From NCBI GenBank assembly GCA_910579685.1, contig CAJTVN010000004.1, positions 75,575 through 139,574 on the forward strand: a stretch of 64,000 nt of DNA. Reading direction: 5' to 3'. Under the pieces are notes generated by a model, which had not been told where the DNA came from, made no database searches, and saw only the letters and a program-made list of their open reading frames with translations. Shown here in pieces: positions 1 to 8,956 of this stretch (position 1 is its first letter; each line of letters opens with the position of its first letter). This DNA is from an uncultured Lachnospiraceae bacterium. Lineage in GTDB: Bacteria > Bacillota > Clostridia > Lachnospirales > Lachnospiraceae. A program made the translations under genes and the position numbers.

Positions 1-269
1 TCCGGCAATGCCTGATTGGATTTCAAATAACAGATAACGCCCTCCGCCTGCTGCAGGCAGCCGTCTTTCGGAACCGGGTGCAGGTAGAGCACCTGCTTTT
101 CCGTCCCGGTCCCGGAGCCGCTTTCCTTTTTGTACACGCTTCCGGTCAGCTCCACCCACTCCCCCTCCCGGCTCTCAAAGCCGGAGGGCGCAGGGGCGGT
201 CAGCTTTGTTCCCAGAAACAGAAACAAAATCACCGCAAGGCAGAAGAGACTTAACGGTCTTCTCCTCAT
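1..269 (-). CDS. comEC: ComEC/Rec2-like DNA uptake channel, N-terminal part only
   Basis: This is the first 89 codons of a gene that continues beyond the left edge of the window. The visible part starts MRRRPLSLFC, has a hydrophobic segment at about residues 8-20, then an extracytoplasmic stretch containing VELTGSVYKKE and a cysteine pair (GCLQQAEGVICYLK). This fits the N-terminus of ComEC, the membrane channel that brings single-stranded DNA into the cell during transformation, whose first transmembrane helix is followed by an OB-fold domain. Identification leans on that layout and on comEA lying upstream in the same direction; no catalytic or channel motif is inside the window. The start ATG at 269 lies 26 bases after the GerMN gene, so co-transcription is likely. 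An unrelated membrane protein cannot be excluded. Confidence 0.6.
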   Translation of the reverse strand, partial: MRRRPLSLFCLAVILFLFLGTKLTAPAPSGFESREGEWVELTGSVYKKESGSGTGTEKQVLYLHPVPKDGCLQQAEGVICYLKSNQALP

Positions 270-295
270 ACTGCCTTCTTTCTGTACGATTACTT

Positions 296-1240
296 TTATT
301 TGCTTTCGAGGTCAAGATTTCTCTCAAACAGCAGGGAGAGAGAAAGGGTTTCCCTGTAATTTATGTTTGTCTCCCCATTGATGGAAATCTGAACCTTGTT
401 TACGTTGGATAACTCCACAAGCGAATTGACCAGCGAATAAACCGTGACCTCCGGCGTCACATTGTAAATCTGATTGCCGAAACCGCTGTCCAGGTTCACG
501 TAGCAGATCCCGTCCCTGATATTTACGCTGACCACCTTGGTCTCCGGGTTCACCACCGGATATGCCTTGTCATTGCCAAGACCCGTATCATTTTCCTTGG
601 GACCCGCAATGATCTCCTCCACGATCAGGCGCTCCATGGAGATATTACTGCTGTAGACTTTATTTCGCGTGACCTCTGTGAGGCCGTCTCCCGTCTCGTT
701 GGCAAAATACAGGCGCAGCCTTGCCTTCTCATAGGTATTGATCTCATTTCCGGCGTTGTCGATAAACATATCCCGGTTCATCACTCCCACCACATTTCCG
801 GAGGCATCCGCAAGGGGCTGCATCCCAATGGTAAAAGTCACGTACTGGACGTCTCTGACCTGGGTCAGCGTTCTCACGATTGCCGCCCGCACCAGAATTT
901 CCGTTATCATCTCCTGATTGCGGTATTCCTCGTCAAAATCAAGGGACAGCTGCCCGTCCACCAGATGATAGGACAACAGCTGAAAGTTTCCCGCAAGCGG
1001 AGGCCTGTATTCCAGCCTCTCCGGCAGGGTCTCCATCTGTCCGATCAATTCCTCCAGCACGGTATCCGTATCCCTGCTCTGCGTCTCGTATTCGTAAAAG
1101 AGCACCCCGGTATTGTCATGATTTACATAAAATATTTTGTAGACGTCGCCTTCTTTTTTTTCCTGGCTGCCGCAGGCCGGGACAAGCGCAAGGGCCAGGC
1201 CGATCAAAGCCATCAACCACCATGTTTTTCTTTTTTCCAT
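296..1240 (-). CDS. GerMN-domain lipoprotein
   Basis: A 314-residue exported lipoprotein. The N-terminus has positive residues, a hydrophobic core and a lipobox ending LVPACGS, so Cys23 should be lipidated. The mature part reads as two GerMN domains, about residues 34-150 and 170-300, the second with the typical YVNLDSGF...VYSLVNSLVELSNVNKV pattern. GerMN domains occur in GerM, needed for spore development and germination, and in actinobacterial LpqB, which modulates the MtrB kinase. The start is supported by AAAGGAG 9 bases upstream. The gene is directly downstream of a response regulator-kinase pair (15-base gap) and upstream of comEC, so a role as accessory protein of that kinase is plausible but inferred. 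Confidence 0.8.
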   Translation of the reverse strand: MEKRKTWWLMALIGLALALVPACGSQEKKEGDVYKIFYVNHDNTGVLFYEYETQSRDTDTVLEELIGQMETLPERLEYRPPLAGNFQLLSYHLVDGQLSLDFDEEYRNQEMITEILVRAAIVRTLTQVRDVQYVTFTIGMQPLADASGNVVGVMNRDMFIDNAGNEINTYEKARLRLYFANETGDGLTEVTRNKVYSSNISMERLIVEEIIAGPKENDTGLGNDKAYPVVNPETKVVSVNIRDGICYVNLDSGFGNQIYNVTPEVTVYSLVNSLVELSNVNKVQISINGETNINYRETLSLSLLFERNLDLESK

Positions 1241-1255
1241 AACAGCCAGCTCCTT

Positions 1256-2737
1256 TTACGTACTTCCGTGGATCAACGGCATCTTTACCAGGAATCTGGT
1301 TCCCTCGCCCAGCTTGCTCTCCGCCCTGATCGTACCCCTGTGGAGTCTTATTGCGCTCTTTGTAATCGCAAGTCCCAGGCCGGTACCCCCGATCTCTCTC
1401 GAGTGGGACTTATCCACCCGGTAAAACCGCTCGTAGATCTGCAGCATGGCATCCTCCGGAATCCCGATCCCTGTGTCCGCCACCTCCACCGTAAAAAACT
1501 GGTGATCCGCATCAAGGGTTACGGTCACCTCCCCGTGTTCCTTATTATACTTGATCGCATTCTCCACCAAGTTGGTCAGGATCAGTGACATTTTCACCTC
1601 GTCAACCTCGGCCAGCACTTCCCTTGCACTGACAAGATTTAACTCGATATCGTTTTTCCTTGCGATGGGGCGAAGACGTTTTAAAATAATCTCCGCAAGA
1701 TTATTCATGTGCACCACGCTGATATTAAGCTTTGCCGCCGTCTTGTCCATTTTCACAAGGGCCAGCAGATCGTTAATCGTCTTGTCCTCCCTGTCGATCT
1801 CCTCCGCAATATCCACCAGAAATTCCCGGTAAAGCTGAACCGGAACATCCTGCTGGCCAAGAAGGGAATCCGCCAGCACCTTCATGGAGGTTATAGGGGT
1901 CTTCAGCTCGTGGGACACATTTGCCACAAATTCCTGCCTGGAATTGTCCACGATCTTCATTCTCCGGATCAGACTGTTAAACGCATCCACGATATGCTCC
2001 GTTTCCAGATAGTCGGGAACGGAAATCGGCTCGTCAATATGGTCGTCCTTAATCTCGTTGATGGCTCTGGAAATCCGGTCAAAGGGACGTATCAGAATCT
2101 GAGTGAGGACCATTGCGATGACCAGGATACAGACAAACATGATAATCATGATGATAAACGCCCGGTGATCCAGAATATCCAGTGTGCTTCTTATAATATC
2201 CGTGGAAACGCTGGTCAAAAGCACGCCCCTTGTCAGCTCTGTCCCCTCCGGGATTTTGTCCGTCGCCGTCTGGGCGGAAACCGTCTCCACAATCGGGGTC
2301 GTTATCTCAATAAAGCCGTTTTTCTCATCATAGTTGGACATGGTCGTGCCCTTGAGGCATTTAATCACTTCCTCGGAGATAATCGTCCTGCCCTCGCTGA
2401 TCCCGTAGGTATCTTTTACCACCTTCAGATTTCCGTTGATAATCAGAACCCGTCCGCTGTACAGATTGGAGAGCTGCTCCAGCTCCGCATTAATCACCTC
2501 CGACGAGGTGTCCTGCAGATAATTGTAGGTGATCAGATGATTGGCTATGATCTTGAGCTGATTCTGCACGTCCGACTGCCGGACTGCGACGGCCCGGTTC
2601 TCATAATTCTGCAGAATCCCTTCCTTGATAATCAGCGTTGGGACGAGCCCCATTAGAAAGAGAATCACAAAAAGGCGGAATTTGAGGCTCCGCCAGATTT
2701 TCAGCTTTTTTATAACACCTTTCACTTTGTCTGCCAT
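1256..2737 (-). CDS. Membrane sensor histidine kinase, WalK/PhoR type
   Basis: A 493-residue sensor kinase. Near the N-terminus is a transmembrane helix (LFVILFLMGLVPTLII), then an extracytoplasmic sensor of about 150 residues, a second helix (AFIIMIIMFVCILVIAMVL), a HAMP linker (RPFDRISRAINEIKDD), a HisKA domain with the phosphorylated histidine in FVANVSHELKTPITSMK, and a HATPase domain with NLVENAIKYN, DTGIGIP and GGTGLGLAI. The start chosen is ATG 2737 (MADKVKGVIKK), 8 bases after the stop of the regulator; the longer frame would overlap that gene. The topology matches the WalK/PhoR group, which controls envelope and cell-wall functions, but the signal is unknown. It should phosphorylate the regulator encoded just upstream. 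Confidence 0.88.
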   Translation of the reverse strand: MADKVKGVIKKLKIWRSLKFRLFVILFLMGLVPTLIIKEGILQNYENRAVAVRQSDVQNQLKIIANHLITYNYLQDTSSEVINAELEQLSNLYSGRVLIINGNLKVVKDTYGISEGRTIISEEVIKCLKGTTMSNYDEKNGFIEITTPIVETVSAQTATDKIPEGTELTRGVLLTSVSTDIIRSTLDILDHRAFIIMIIMFVCILVIAMVLTQILIRPFDRISRAINEIKDDHIDEPISVPDYLETEHIVDAFNSLIRRMKIVDNSRQEFVANVSHELKTPITSMKVLADSLLGQQDVPVQLYREFLVDIAEEIDREDKTINDLLALVKMDKTAAKLNISVVHMNNLAEIILKRLRPIARKNDIELNLVSAREVLAEVDEVKMSLILTNLVENAIKYNKEHGEVTVTLDADHQFFTVEVADTGIGIPEDAMLQIYERFYRVDKSHSREIGGTGLGLAITKSAIRLHRGTIRAESKLGEGTRFLVKMPLIHGST

Positions 2738-2745
2738 ACCGGTAC

Positions 2746-3426
2746 CTATGCAAAATAGTAACCAACGCCCCACTTGGTCAAAACATACTTGGGATCGCTG
2801 GGATTACCTTCTATCTTTTCGCGCAGCCTTCTAATATGGACATCCACGGTTCGCACATCTCCCGGATAATCCGCTCCCCAGATCAGCTTGAGAAGGCTTT
2901 CCCTGCTGTAGACCTTGTTGGGATTCAGGATCAAAAGCTCAAGCAGTTCAAATTCCTTGGCGGTCAGATTAATCTCCCTCTCCGCCACATAAACCCTCCT
3001 GCCCTCGCAGTCAAGGCGCATGTCCCCTCTCTCAATGACTTTCTCCCGCTCTTTGTCCTTCGGCGTGGTTCTTCGGATAATCGCCTTGATCCTCGCTTTT
3101 ACCTCCAGAATGTTAAAGGGCTTGGTGATATAGTCGTCCGCCCCGTATTCCAGGCCCAGGATCTTATCCATATCCTCCCCCTTGGCTGTCAGCATGACGA
3201 TGGGCGTGGCGGAAAATTCCCGGATCTGCTGGCAGACCTCAAAGCCCGACAGCTTCGGGAGCATCACGTCCAGCAGAATAATATCATATGTATTGTCCTT
3301 CACCTTCTGCAGCGCTTCCTCGCCGTCATAGGCGCAGTCAACCTCCATGCCGTCCTGCTCCAGGCTGAATCGGATTCCCTTTACGATTAATTTCTCGTCA
3401 TCTACGACCAAAACCTTTTTTGCCAT
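2746..3426 (-). CDS. OmpR-family response regulator, WalR/PhoP-like
   Basis: A 226-residue DNA-binding response regulator. The receiver domain (residues 1-120) has the acidic pair in VVDDEK, the phospho-acceptor aspartate in IILLDVMLPKLSG, the conserved threonine in VMLTAKG and lysine in YITKPFN. The C-terminal winged helix (about 130-225) carries LTAKEFELLELL and the recognition segment VRTVDVHIRRLREKIE, as in the OmpR/PhoB family. It is followed directly by its likely partner kinase and then by the GerMN lipoprotein. Similarity to WalR is suggested by the overall sequence, but the presence of another WalR elsewhere in the genome cannot be judged, so no gene symbol is given. Confidence 0.9.
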   Translation of the reverse strand: MAKKVLVVDDEKLIVKGIRFSLEQDGMEVDCAYDGEEALQKVKDNTYDIILLDVMLPKLSGFEVCQQIREFSATPIVMLTAKGEDMDKILGLEYGADDYITKPFNILEVKARIKAIIRRTTPKDKEREKVIERGDMRLDCEGRRVYVAEREINLTAKEFELLELLILNPNKVYSRESLLKLIWGADYPGDVRTVDVHIRRLREKIEGNPSDPKYVLTKWGVGYYFA

Positions 3427-3474
3427 GTTTCCAAACCATTCCTTTCATCGCCTGCAGACCCTGCCGCCTTTTAC

Positions 3475-4146
3475 CTACACGGTAATATCATCCCGGATCT
3501 TTGCAAACAGCCCCTCCTTGATTCCTTCCACTTTCATAATATCCTCTATCCTGTCATAGGTTCCATTCGCCTCGCGGTAAGCGATAATGCTCTTCGCCTT
3601 GCTGCTTCCGATTCCGGCAAGAGTGCACAGCTCTTTTTCGCCGGCCGTGTTGATGTTTACAAGGCCTGTCTGTTCCTGTGCCTGCAGGCTTATCCCCTGT
3701 GTCTCCATTTTCAAAAAGCCCTGCGCAGTCTCCTCCCTTGTAGGGACATACAGTTTTACCCCGTCCTGAAGGCTCTCGGCCTGGTTTAAATAATCCGGAT
3801 CCGCCTGACCGGTAAATCCTCCCGCCTCCTCGATTGCCTGGTAAATCCTGCTTCCGCAGGCAAGGCTGTAAACCCCTGGATTTACCACGGCGCCGCAGAT
3901 ATGTACAATAATCCGGTTCTCCGCTTGATCCCTGCCGGTATCCTCATCCGTTTCAAAATCCGGCTCCTTTCCGGTCTGCGGCTCTGCCTCCTGCTCCTGC
4001 GCACAAAGCGGATCCTCCGTCTCGCTCTGTGTCAGGTAAACCGTCTGCTTTTTTTCGCATCCAAAAAGTATACAGACAGAAGCTGCCAGTATACTTAAAA
4101 AAATCCTGAAGTAATTTAATTTCGTATGGTATTTTTTCAACGTCAT
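3475..4146 (-). CDS. comEA: ComEA-like DNA-binding competence lipoprotein
   Basis: A 223-residue surface DNA receptor for natural transformation. The N-terminal membrane segment ends in a lipobox-like ILFGC, followed by an acidic linker (about residues 40-75), an SLBB domain (IIVHICGAVVNPGVYSL) and a C-terminal helix-hairpin-helix pair (LVNINTAGEKELCTLAGIG and IEDIMKVEGIKEG) that binds DNA backbone. This is the classic ComEA order. Family members usually have a plain N-terminal helix; the cysteine here suggests lipid anchoring as well. The start ATG 4146 has GGAAAGGA just upstream; a longer frame to 4179 is less likely. comEC begins three genes downstream, separated by a two-component system. 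Confidence 0.87.
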   Translation of the reverse strand: MTLKKYHTKLNYFRIFLSILAASVCILFGCEKKQTVYLTQSETEDPLCAQEQEAEPQTGKEPDFETDEDTGRDQAENRIIVHICGAVVNPGVYSLACGSRIYQAIEEAGGFTGQADPDYLNQAESLQDGVKLYVPTREETAQGFLKMETQGISLQAQEQTGLVNINTAGEKELCTLAGIGSSKAKSIIAYREANGTYDRIEDIMKVEGIKEGLFAKIRDDITV

Positions 4147-4194
4147 ATTCCTTTCCGCACGCAGGCAGAAAGCCCCCATATAACGACTGATTTC

Positions 4195-4223
4195 ATTGTA
4201 AAGGATATTGGAAACTTTCGCAA
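4195..4223 (-). promoter_or_regulatory. Sigma-A-type promoter for comEA
   Basis: On the minus strand TTGCGA (4218-4223) and TACAAT (4195-4200) are separated by 17 bases, close to the TTGACA/TATAAT consensus. It lies about 50 bases upstream of the comEA start and should serve the comEA-regulator-kinase-GerMN-comEC run. Confidence 0.55.
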
Positions 4224-4279
4224 GGATTCTTTCCTTTATTTATCCTTAATTTATTACATGTGCGGGGAGGGGCTTTAAA

Positions 4280-4711
4280 TTATTTCCACTTGAAAAGAAT
4301 CACGCCTGCAATGGCCACCACCATGCCGGCAACCTTACGCATCTCCAGCGGCTGCTTTTCCGTTCCAAACCATCCCAGAAGCTCGATCACATAGGCAACG
4401 ATCAGCTGAGCGATCACGATCAGCATTACCGCCCTTGCGGGTCCTAACATCTCCATACTCTTGATTACCGTGTAGGTGATAAACGCCCCGATGGCGCCGC
4501 CCAGCAGCATATACCTTGGTTCCACCTTCATAAGGCCTGTAAAAGAAGTTCGATCGCTCACAAGCCAGGCAGCAAGACAGACGATCAGCGCCGAGAGCTG
4601 TACAAAAGAGCTGGCCACCCAGATACTTGTGGACTTGGTCACCTGGGTGTTGAACACCCCCTGTATACTCATGAGTGCGCCGGAAATCAGTGCGATAAAA
4701 AAACCAAACAT
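4280..4711 (-). CDS. Small DMT-superfamily transporter, YdcZ type
   Basis: A 143-residue, almost wholly hydrophobic protein with about five membrane helices: FFIALISGALMSIQGVF, SSFVQLSALIVCLAAWLV, YMLLGGAIGAFITYTVI, ARAVMLIVIAQLIVAYVI and GMVVAIAGVILFK. The opening GALMSIQGVFNTQVTKS and the closing MVVAIAGVILFKWK fit the YdcZ (DUF606) branch of the drug/metabolite transporter superfamily, half-size proteins often working as dimers or pairs. No substrate can be read from the sequence. It stands alone, transcribed away from the MATE gene; a pairing partner is not adjacent. Confidence 0.8.
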   Translation of the reverse strand: MFGFFIALISGALMSIQGVFNTQVTKSTSIWVASSFVQLSALIVCLAAWLVSDRTSFTGLMKVEPRYMLLGGAIGAFITYTVIKSMEMLGPARAVMLIVIAQLIVAYVIELLGWFGTEKQPLEMRKVAGMVVAIAGVILFKWK

Positions 4712-4802
4712 AACGGAAACCTCCTGCTTATTCTATGGATTAGTAATGCCCGGATCATCGGATTTTATGCAGATAAATCGAATAAGTGAAACTGTGCGGC
4801 GC

Positions 4803-4831
4803 TTGACAATCTATTGTTTTATAATTAGAAT
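4803..4831 (+). promoter_or_regulatory. Consensus promoter for the MATE exporter
   Basis: TTGACA at 4803-4808 and TAGAAT at 4826-4831 are 17 bases apart. The predicted transcript starts near 4838 and has a leader of about 90 bases before the ATG at 4927. Confidence 0.65.
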
Positions 4832-4926
4832 ATAGCCTTAACTGGAACTTGAAAAACAACGGAACTGATCTTGCAGTCATAGCCAGGTATGAAACAGGTG
4901 TAAAAATATCAGTTGGAGGCAAAAGC

Positions 4927-6285
4927 ATGGCGACATCACGAATCAAAAACATGACCGAGGGAAGGCCGGCTTCCCTGATTTTTACCTTTGCACTGCCCCT
5001 GATGGCGGGCAATGTTTTTCAGCAGCTTTATACGGTTATTGACACCATGGTGGTGGGCAAGGCTCTTGGCGTGAATGCGCTTGCCGCCCTTGGCGCCGCC
5101 GACTGGCTGAACTGGATGATGCTTGGGATTATCCAGGGCTTTACCCAGGGGTTTGCCATTCTCATGGCGCAGAAATTCGGTGCCGGAAAGCATCAGGAGC
5201 TTCGCAGGGTGATCGGGAACTCCGCCGTCCTCTCTTTGCTTTCCGCCCTTGTCCTGCTGGGAATCGGCCAGCTCTTTGCCCGTCCTATCCTGGTTCTTCT
5301 GCAGACCCCGCAGGAAATCCTTGGAAACGCCCTGCTGTATCTTCGGATCATGTTCTGGGGGATTCCCATCGTCATGTCCTACAATCTGCTGGCCTGTGTG
5401 CTGCGCTCGCTGGGGGACGGACAGACGCCGCTTCACGCCATGATCGTGGCGGCCCTGACCAATATCGCGCTGGATCTTCTGTTTGTGCTGGTTTTCCATC
5501 TCGGAATCGGAGGGGCCGCTGCCGCCACTCTGATCGCCCAGCTCGTTTCCAGCCTCTTTTGCCTGTACCATATCCGCAAAATACAGATACTTGCTTTTGT
5601 CCGCTCAGACTTTTGCCTGCAGGGCGGCCTTCCCCTCCGGCTCCTGCTTCTGGGCTTTCCCATGGCTTTTCAGAACGCCATTATCGCTATCGGCGGCATG
5701 ATCGTGCAGTTCGTGGTCAACGGCTTTGGCGTGCTCTTTATCGCAGGCTTCACCGCCACCAACAAGCTTTACGGCATACTGGAAATCGCCGCCACTTCAT
5801 ACGGCTATGCCATGATCACCTATGTGGGGCAGAACCTTGGCGCAAACAGAACGGACCGCATCCGGAAAGGAATGCGATCCGCCGTATTCATTGCCCTTGC
5901 AACCTCTGTCCTGATCGCCGTCTTCATGCTCCTTGCGGGGCGGGCGATCCTTGGCTGCTTTATCTCCGGAACGCCGGAGGAATTCGAACAGACTCTGCAA
6001 ATCGCCTATTTTTACCTGGTGATCATGAGCCTGTTTCTCCCCGTCCTGTACATCCTGCACGTGGCACGCTCCGCCATTCAGGGCATGGGAAACACGGTTC
6101 TTCCCATGATATCCGGCGTTGCGGAGTTTGTCATGCGGGCCGCCACCGCCATCCTCCTGCCCCTTTGGGTCGGGGAGATCGGCATCTTCTTTGCGGAGAT
6201 CATGGCATGGGCGGGAGCTACGGTGATTCTGGTGATCAGTTATTTCGTGGTGGTGAAAAAAGTGGAGAGGGGATTAACGGCCTGA
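4927..6285 (+). CDS. MATE-family multidrug/cation antiporter
   Basis: A 452-residue integral membrane protein with two MatE halves of about six helices each, the usual size for the family. Visible hallmarks are the N-terminal GRPASLIFTFALPLMAGNVFQQLY, DTMVVGKALGVNALAALGA, the QGFTQGFAILMAQ stretch and the second-half NKLYGILEIAATSYGYAM with VGQNLGANR. MATE proteins export drugs, dyes or metabolites in exchange for sodium or protons. The start is fixed by TTGGAGGC 7 bases upstream of ATG 4927; the frame is open further upstream, but that extension is not MATE-like. It is a single-gene unit with its own promoter, facing the AT-rich defence island convergently. Confidence 0.9.
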   Translation: MATSRIKNMTEGRPASLIFTFALPLMAGNVFQQLYTVIDTMVVGKALGVNALAALGAADWLNWMMLGIIQGFTQGFAILMAQKFGAGKHQELRRVIGNSAVLSLLSALVLLGIGQLFARPILVLLQTPQEILGNALLYLRIMFWGIPIVMSYNLLACVLRSLGDGQTPLHAMIVAALTNIALDLLFVLVFHLGIGGAAAATLIAQLVSSLFCLYHIRKIQILAFVRSDFCLQGGLPLRLLLLGFPMAFQNAIIAIGGMIVQFVVNGFGVLFIAGFTATNKLYGILEIAATSYGYAMITYVGQNLGANRTDRIRKGMRSAVFIALATSVLIAVFMLLAGRAILGCFISGTPEEFEQTLQIAYFYLVIMSLFLPVLYILHVARSAIQGMGNTVLPMISGVAEFVMRAATAILLPLWVGEIGIFFAEIMAWAGATVILVISYFVVVKKVERGLTA

Positions 6286-6311
6286 TTCTCTCTCCGTTTA
6301 CGCGATACTTT

Positions 6312-7982
6312 CTATTCTTCTGCCACATAAGCAGGCAATGCATCGGCTTCCATTCTCTCAGCTAAGGTATTAAAAACAGTAATAAAATCATTTAAAAATA
6401 TATCTACCTTTTCCTCATTCTTATCCATCCAAAATTTAAACAAAATATTTCTGTCTCCTAAAATATTTTCAATATGATCAAACCAGTGTTTAAAGTCCTC
6501 ACTCTTATAATCATCGCTATCCAGAGTCCATTCGTTAAAACAGATATCATAATTTAATGCTTTCACAACAGAATACGAATTCTGAAATTCATTAAAATTC
6601 CCATGATCTTTAAGTAAAACAAATAGTCCTTTCTCAACTTCCACAGGTAAAAATGAAATATTTACCGCTGATTCTATTGTCCTTTTTTTATTTCTATATT
6701 CTTTCATCTGCGGAACATCCGCATCCAAAAGAATTATATTATTTCGAAACTCCGGAATTTCTTTTTCATACAATTGTACATAATTTGTCCAGCCCAAATC
6801 AATATCAATAAAACGCATATACAATTCCGTATTTATTCCCATTTCCTTTGATAAAAGATATCTTACAAAAGATACTGCATGTTCATCTTCGCAATACACA
6901 TTGATACGATTTTCTGTTCTAATCACAGTAAGATTAATATCGTTCAAAATTTCATTTAATTCATTGGCTGTAGAAATGTTTCTGGGCTTAATCATCCGCA
7001 TACCTTCTTTGCTATATTCAGGCTCTAAATATACTATGGCACTATCATATGCAGATATCGGCAAACTTATCCCCAGACGCTTTCTCTCCCATCTTTGATA
7101 CTTGTTAACCTGACGCAGAATTATAGGGGAATGCGTTGTAAATACGATTTGCAAGCTGAACTCTTTTGCTGATAAATATAAATAATCTACCAACTTTTTT
7201 TGAGAAAAACCATAAAGAGTTGCATCTAATTCGTCTATTAGCAAAATACCCCCTTTATAATTCTTCCCGCAATTTTCTTTTAACCGCTTAAAAGAAAGTA
7301 TTGCTAAAATAATTCTAACTATATTTCCTTCTCCCGCTGAATTTGTAAATATATCATGCACATTATCATTTATCCCCGCAAAAGTTCTGGACGCAGTGGC
7401 CTTCTCAATACCCACTTCAGCATTCTCATGCATATCTTGAATTGATAATATGGTTCGATAATTATTAATACAATATTTAAGTTCGTCTTCGGTCAGCTCG
7501 TTTTCATAAGTTTGGGTTTTGCCCGATTCCCCTATCGGAAATAATCTGCTTAAACTCAGGAAGTAAACAGGTGCCTGAATATAGCCAGCTCCTTTTGCTC
7601 TGCTCTCAGCATTCCAAAATCTAAGAGTTGTCTCCCCTCCTTTCTGGTTTCTGGCAATACTTTCAATCGTAAAATAGTCCCTGTCCGAAAAAGATGTATT
7701 ATGCAGTCGCAGAGTCCATCTATGTTCACCTATAACATCATGGGCAGGAGATATTTTGAATTTTTCTTTAAATTGTGATTTAAAATTATAACCGTCAATC
7801 GTTTTATAACCATACAAAGGATTTTCGATCTGAGAAATAGTAAAAGGCTGGCCCAACATACCTAATACTGTTGTTTTTTGTGTTGCATTTCTTCCCGAAA
7901 TAGCAGTAATTCTTTTTCCAAGAAAAAATTCAACATTCTGAAATGCTCTAAATTTGTCAATCTCAATACTTTTAATTATCAT
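6312..7982 (-). CDS. OLD-like ATPase with C-terminal TOPRIM-type nuclease domain
   Basis: A 556-residue predicted defence nuclease. Residues 1-290 form an ABC/RecF-like ATPase: P-loop GRNATQKTT (30-38, with Gln where Gly is usual before Lys), signature SAGEGNIVRI (215-224), Walker B ILLIDELDATL (246-256) and an H-loop TTHSP (282-286). Residues about 355-470 look like a TOPRIM fold: Glu365 in NVYCEDEHA and the DxD pair Asp420/Asp422 in IILLDADVP. This layout is that of OLD-family nucleases such as GajA, where ATP controls DNA cleavage. The start is ATG 7982 with GCGAGGG upstream; a TTG farther out is less likely. It follows a Dam methyltransferase by 64 bases and shares its low GC content, unlike its neighbours, suggesting joint transfer. 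The exact family is an inference. Confidence 0.75.
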   Translation of the reverse strand: MIIKSIEIDKFRAFQNVEFFLGKRITAISGRNATQKTTVLGMLGQPFTISQIENPLYGYKTIDGYNFKSQFKEKFKISPAHDVIGEHRWTLRLHNTSFSDRDYFTIESIARNQKGGETTLRFWNAESRAKGAGYIQAPVYFLSLSRLFPIGESGKTQTYENELTEDELKYCINNYRTILSIQDMHENAEVGIEKATASRTFAGINDNVHDIFTNSAGEGNIVRIILAILSFKRLKENCGKNYKGGILLIDELDATLYGFSQKKLVDYLYLSAKEFSLQIVFTTHSPIILRQVNKYQRWERKRLGISLPISAYDSAIVYLEPEYSKEGMRMIKPRNISTANELNEILNDINLTVIRTENRINVYCEDEHAVSFVRYLLSKEMGINTELYMRFIDIDLGWTNYVQLYEKEIPEFRNNIILLDADVPQMKEYRNKKRTIESAVNISFLPVEVEKGLFVLLKDHGNFNEFQNSYSVVKALNYDICFNEWTLDSDDYKSEDFKHWFDHIENILGDRNILFKFWMDKNEEKVDIFLNDFITVFNTLAERMEADALPAYVAEE

Positions 7983-8046
7983 ATGTATACCCTCGCATAT
8001 AACAGGCAAACTCTGTAATCATGTATCAGTGGCAAAGAAGCTTATT

Positions 8047-8922
8047 TTACGCTCTTAAATTAATTGCGATCTTTTTGTTTCTCATCTGAGCATCAGACGG
8101 GCAAAAAACACTGTCAGAAAAAATCATCAGTTCAGAAGCCGTACCTTTATTTGCCGCACTATAGGTTAGATCAAATTTTTTAATATCGTATTCTTTATAA
8201 AGCATTCGTATTTCATCAACAGCATCATACGTCACGATCCATGGTGCCTTAATATGCTCCATGATGGCATTCTTAATTTTTTCATGGTCCTCCGAAGAAA
8301 AGAAATTTTTATAAAGTTTCTGACCCTTGTTAAAATAAGGCGGATCAAAATAAATAAAGACACGATCTCCATATTTGGGTATATAATTCGTAATTAAACT
8401 CAAAATATCCTTATTATATACTTTTATCCGCTCCTTATTATCAGCAATTTTTTTAATCTTTTCTATTAATTTTGTCTTATCATAACGAACATTCAGTTTC
8501 CATTCCCCATCTTGCGCATAGCCCCCAATCGGTCCCGCACTCAAAATGCCTGACCGATTCGTCCTGTTTAAAAAAAGAGTGGAAAAAGCCAAATCTACAG
8601 AATATACATGTGTCTGCGTATATATTTCCTTTTGTTTATACCATTCATCCATAGTCACAGGAGTATTTATTATTTTTTCTATAAGTTCTTCCGAGTCGGT
8701 CTTAATTGCACGCCAAAATGAATAAATAGCTTTGTCATAATCATTAATCACAATATCATTTACGCAATTATCCACCAAAAGAGACAGCGCAACTCCCGCC
8801 CCACCGGCAAAAGGCTCTATATAGGTACAGTTTGTCATTCCAATATTTTCAATTATCAGTTTAATAAATTCTGACAGCCTGCTTTTTCCCCCTGGATATC
8901 GCAAAGGTGAATAATTTGCCAC
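8047..8922 (-). CDS. Dam-type (D12 class) DNA adenine N6-methyltransferase
   Basis: A 291-residue S-adenosylmethionine-dependent enzyme that methylates adenine N6 in DNA. It has the class-alpha order: SPLRYPGGKSRL near the N-terminus, the AdoMet-binding motif YIEPFAGGAG (34-43), the target-recognition part with LFLNRTNRSGI, and the catalytic DPPY (193-196). The size is typical of Dam/M.DpnII; the recognised site cannot be read from sequence. The start is a GTG at 8922, placed 7 bases after GAGGAGGT; the open frame extends upstream into a run of isoleucines that is not coding-like. It is the first gene of an AT-rich pair with the OLD-like ATPase, where it may mark self DNA. Confidence 0.9.
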   Translation of the reverse strand: MANYSPLRYPGGKSRLSEFIKLIIENIGMTNCTYIEPFAGGAGVALSLLVDNCVNDIVINDYDKAIYSFWRAIKTDSEELIEKIINTPVTMDEWYKQKEIYTQTHVYSVDLAFSTLFLNRTNRSGILSAGPIGGYAQDGEWKLNVRYDKTKLIEKIKKIADNKERIKVYNKDILSLITNYIPKYGDRVFIYFDPPYFNKGQKLYKNFFSSEDHEKIKNAIMEHIKAPWIVTYDAVDEIRMLYKEYDIKKFDLTYSAANKGTASELMIFSDSVFCPSDAQMRNKKIAINLRA

Positions 8923-8956
8923 AACCGATACCTCCTCTATATTTATAATTATGATA

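Noticed and set aside
4820..4825. TATAAT as the -10 of the MATE promoter
   Set aside because: It is only 11 bases from TTGACA; TAGAAT at 4826-4831 has the correct 17-base spacing.
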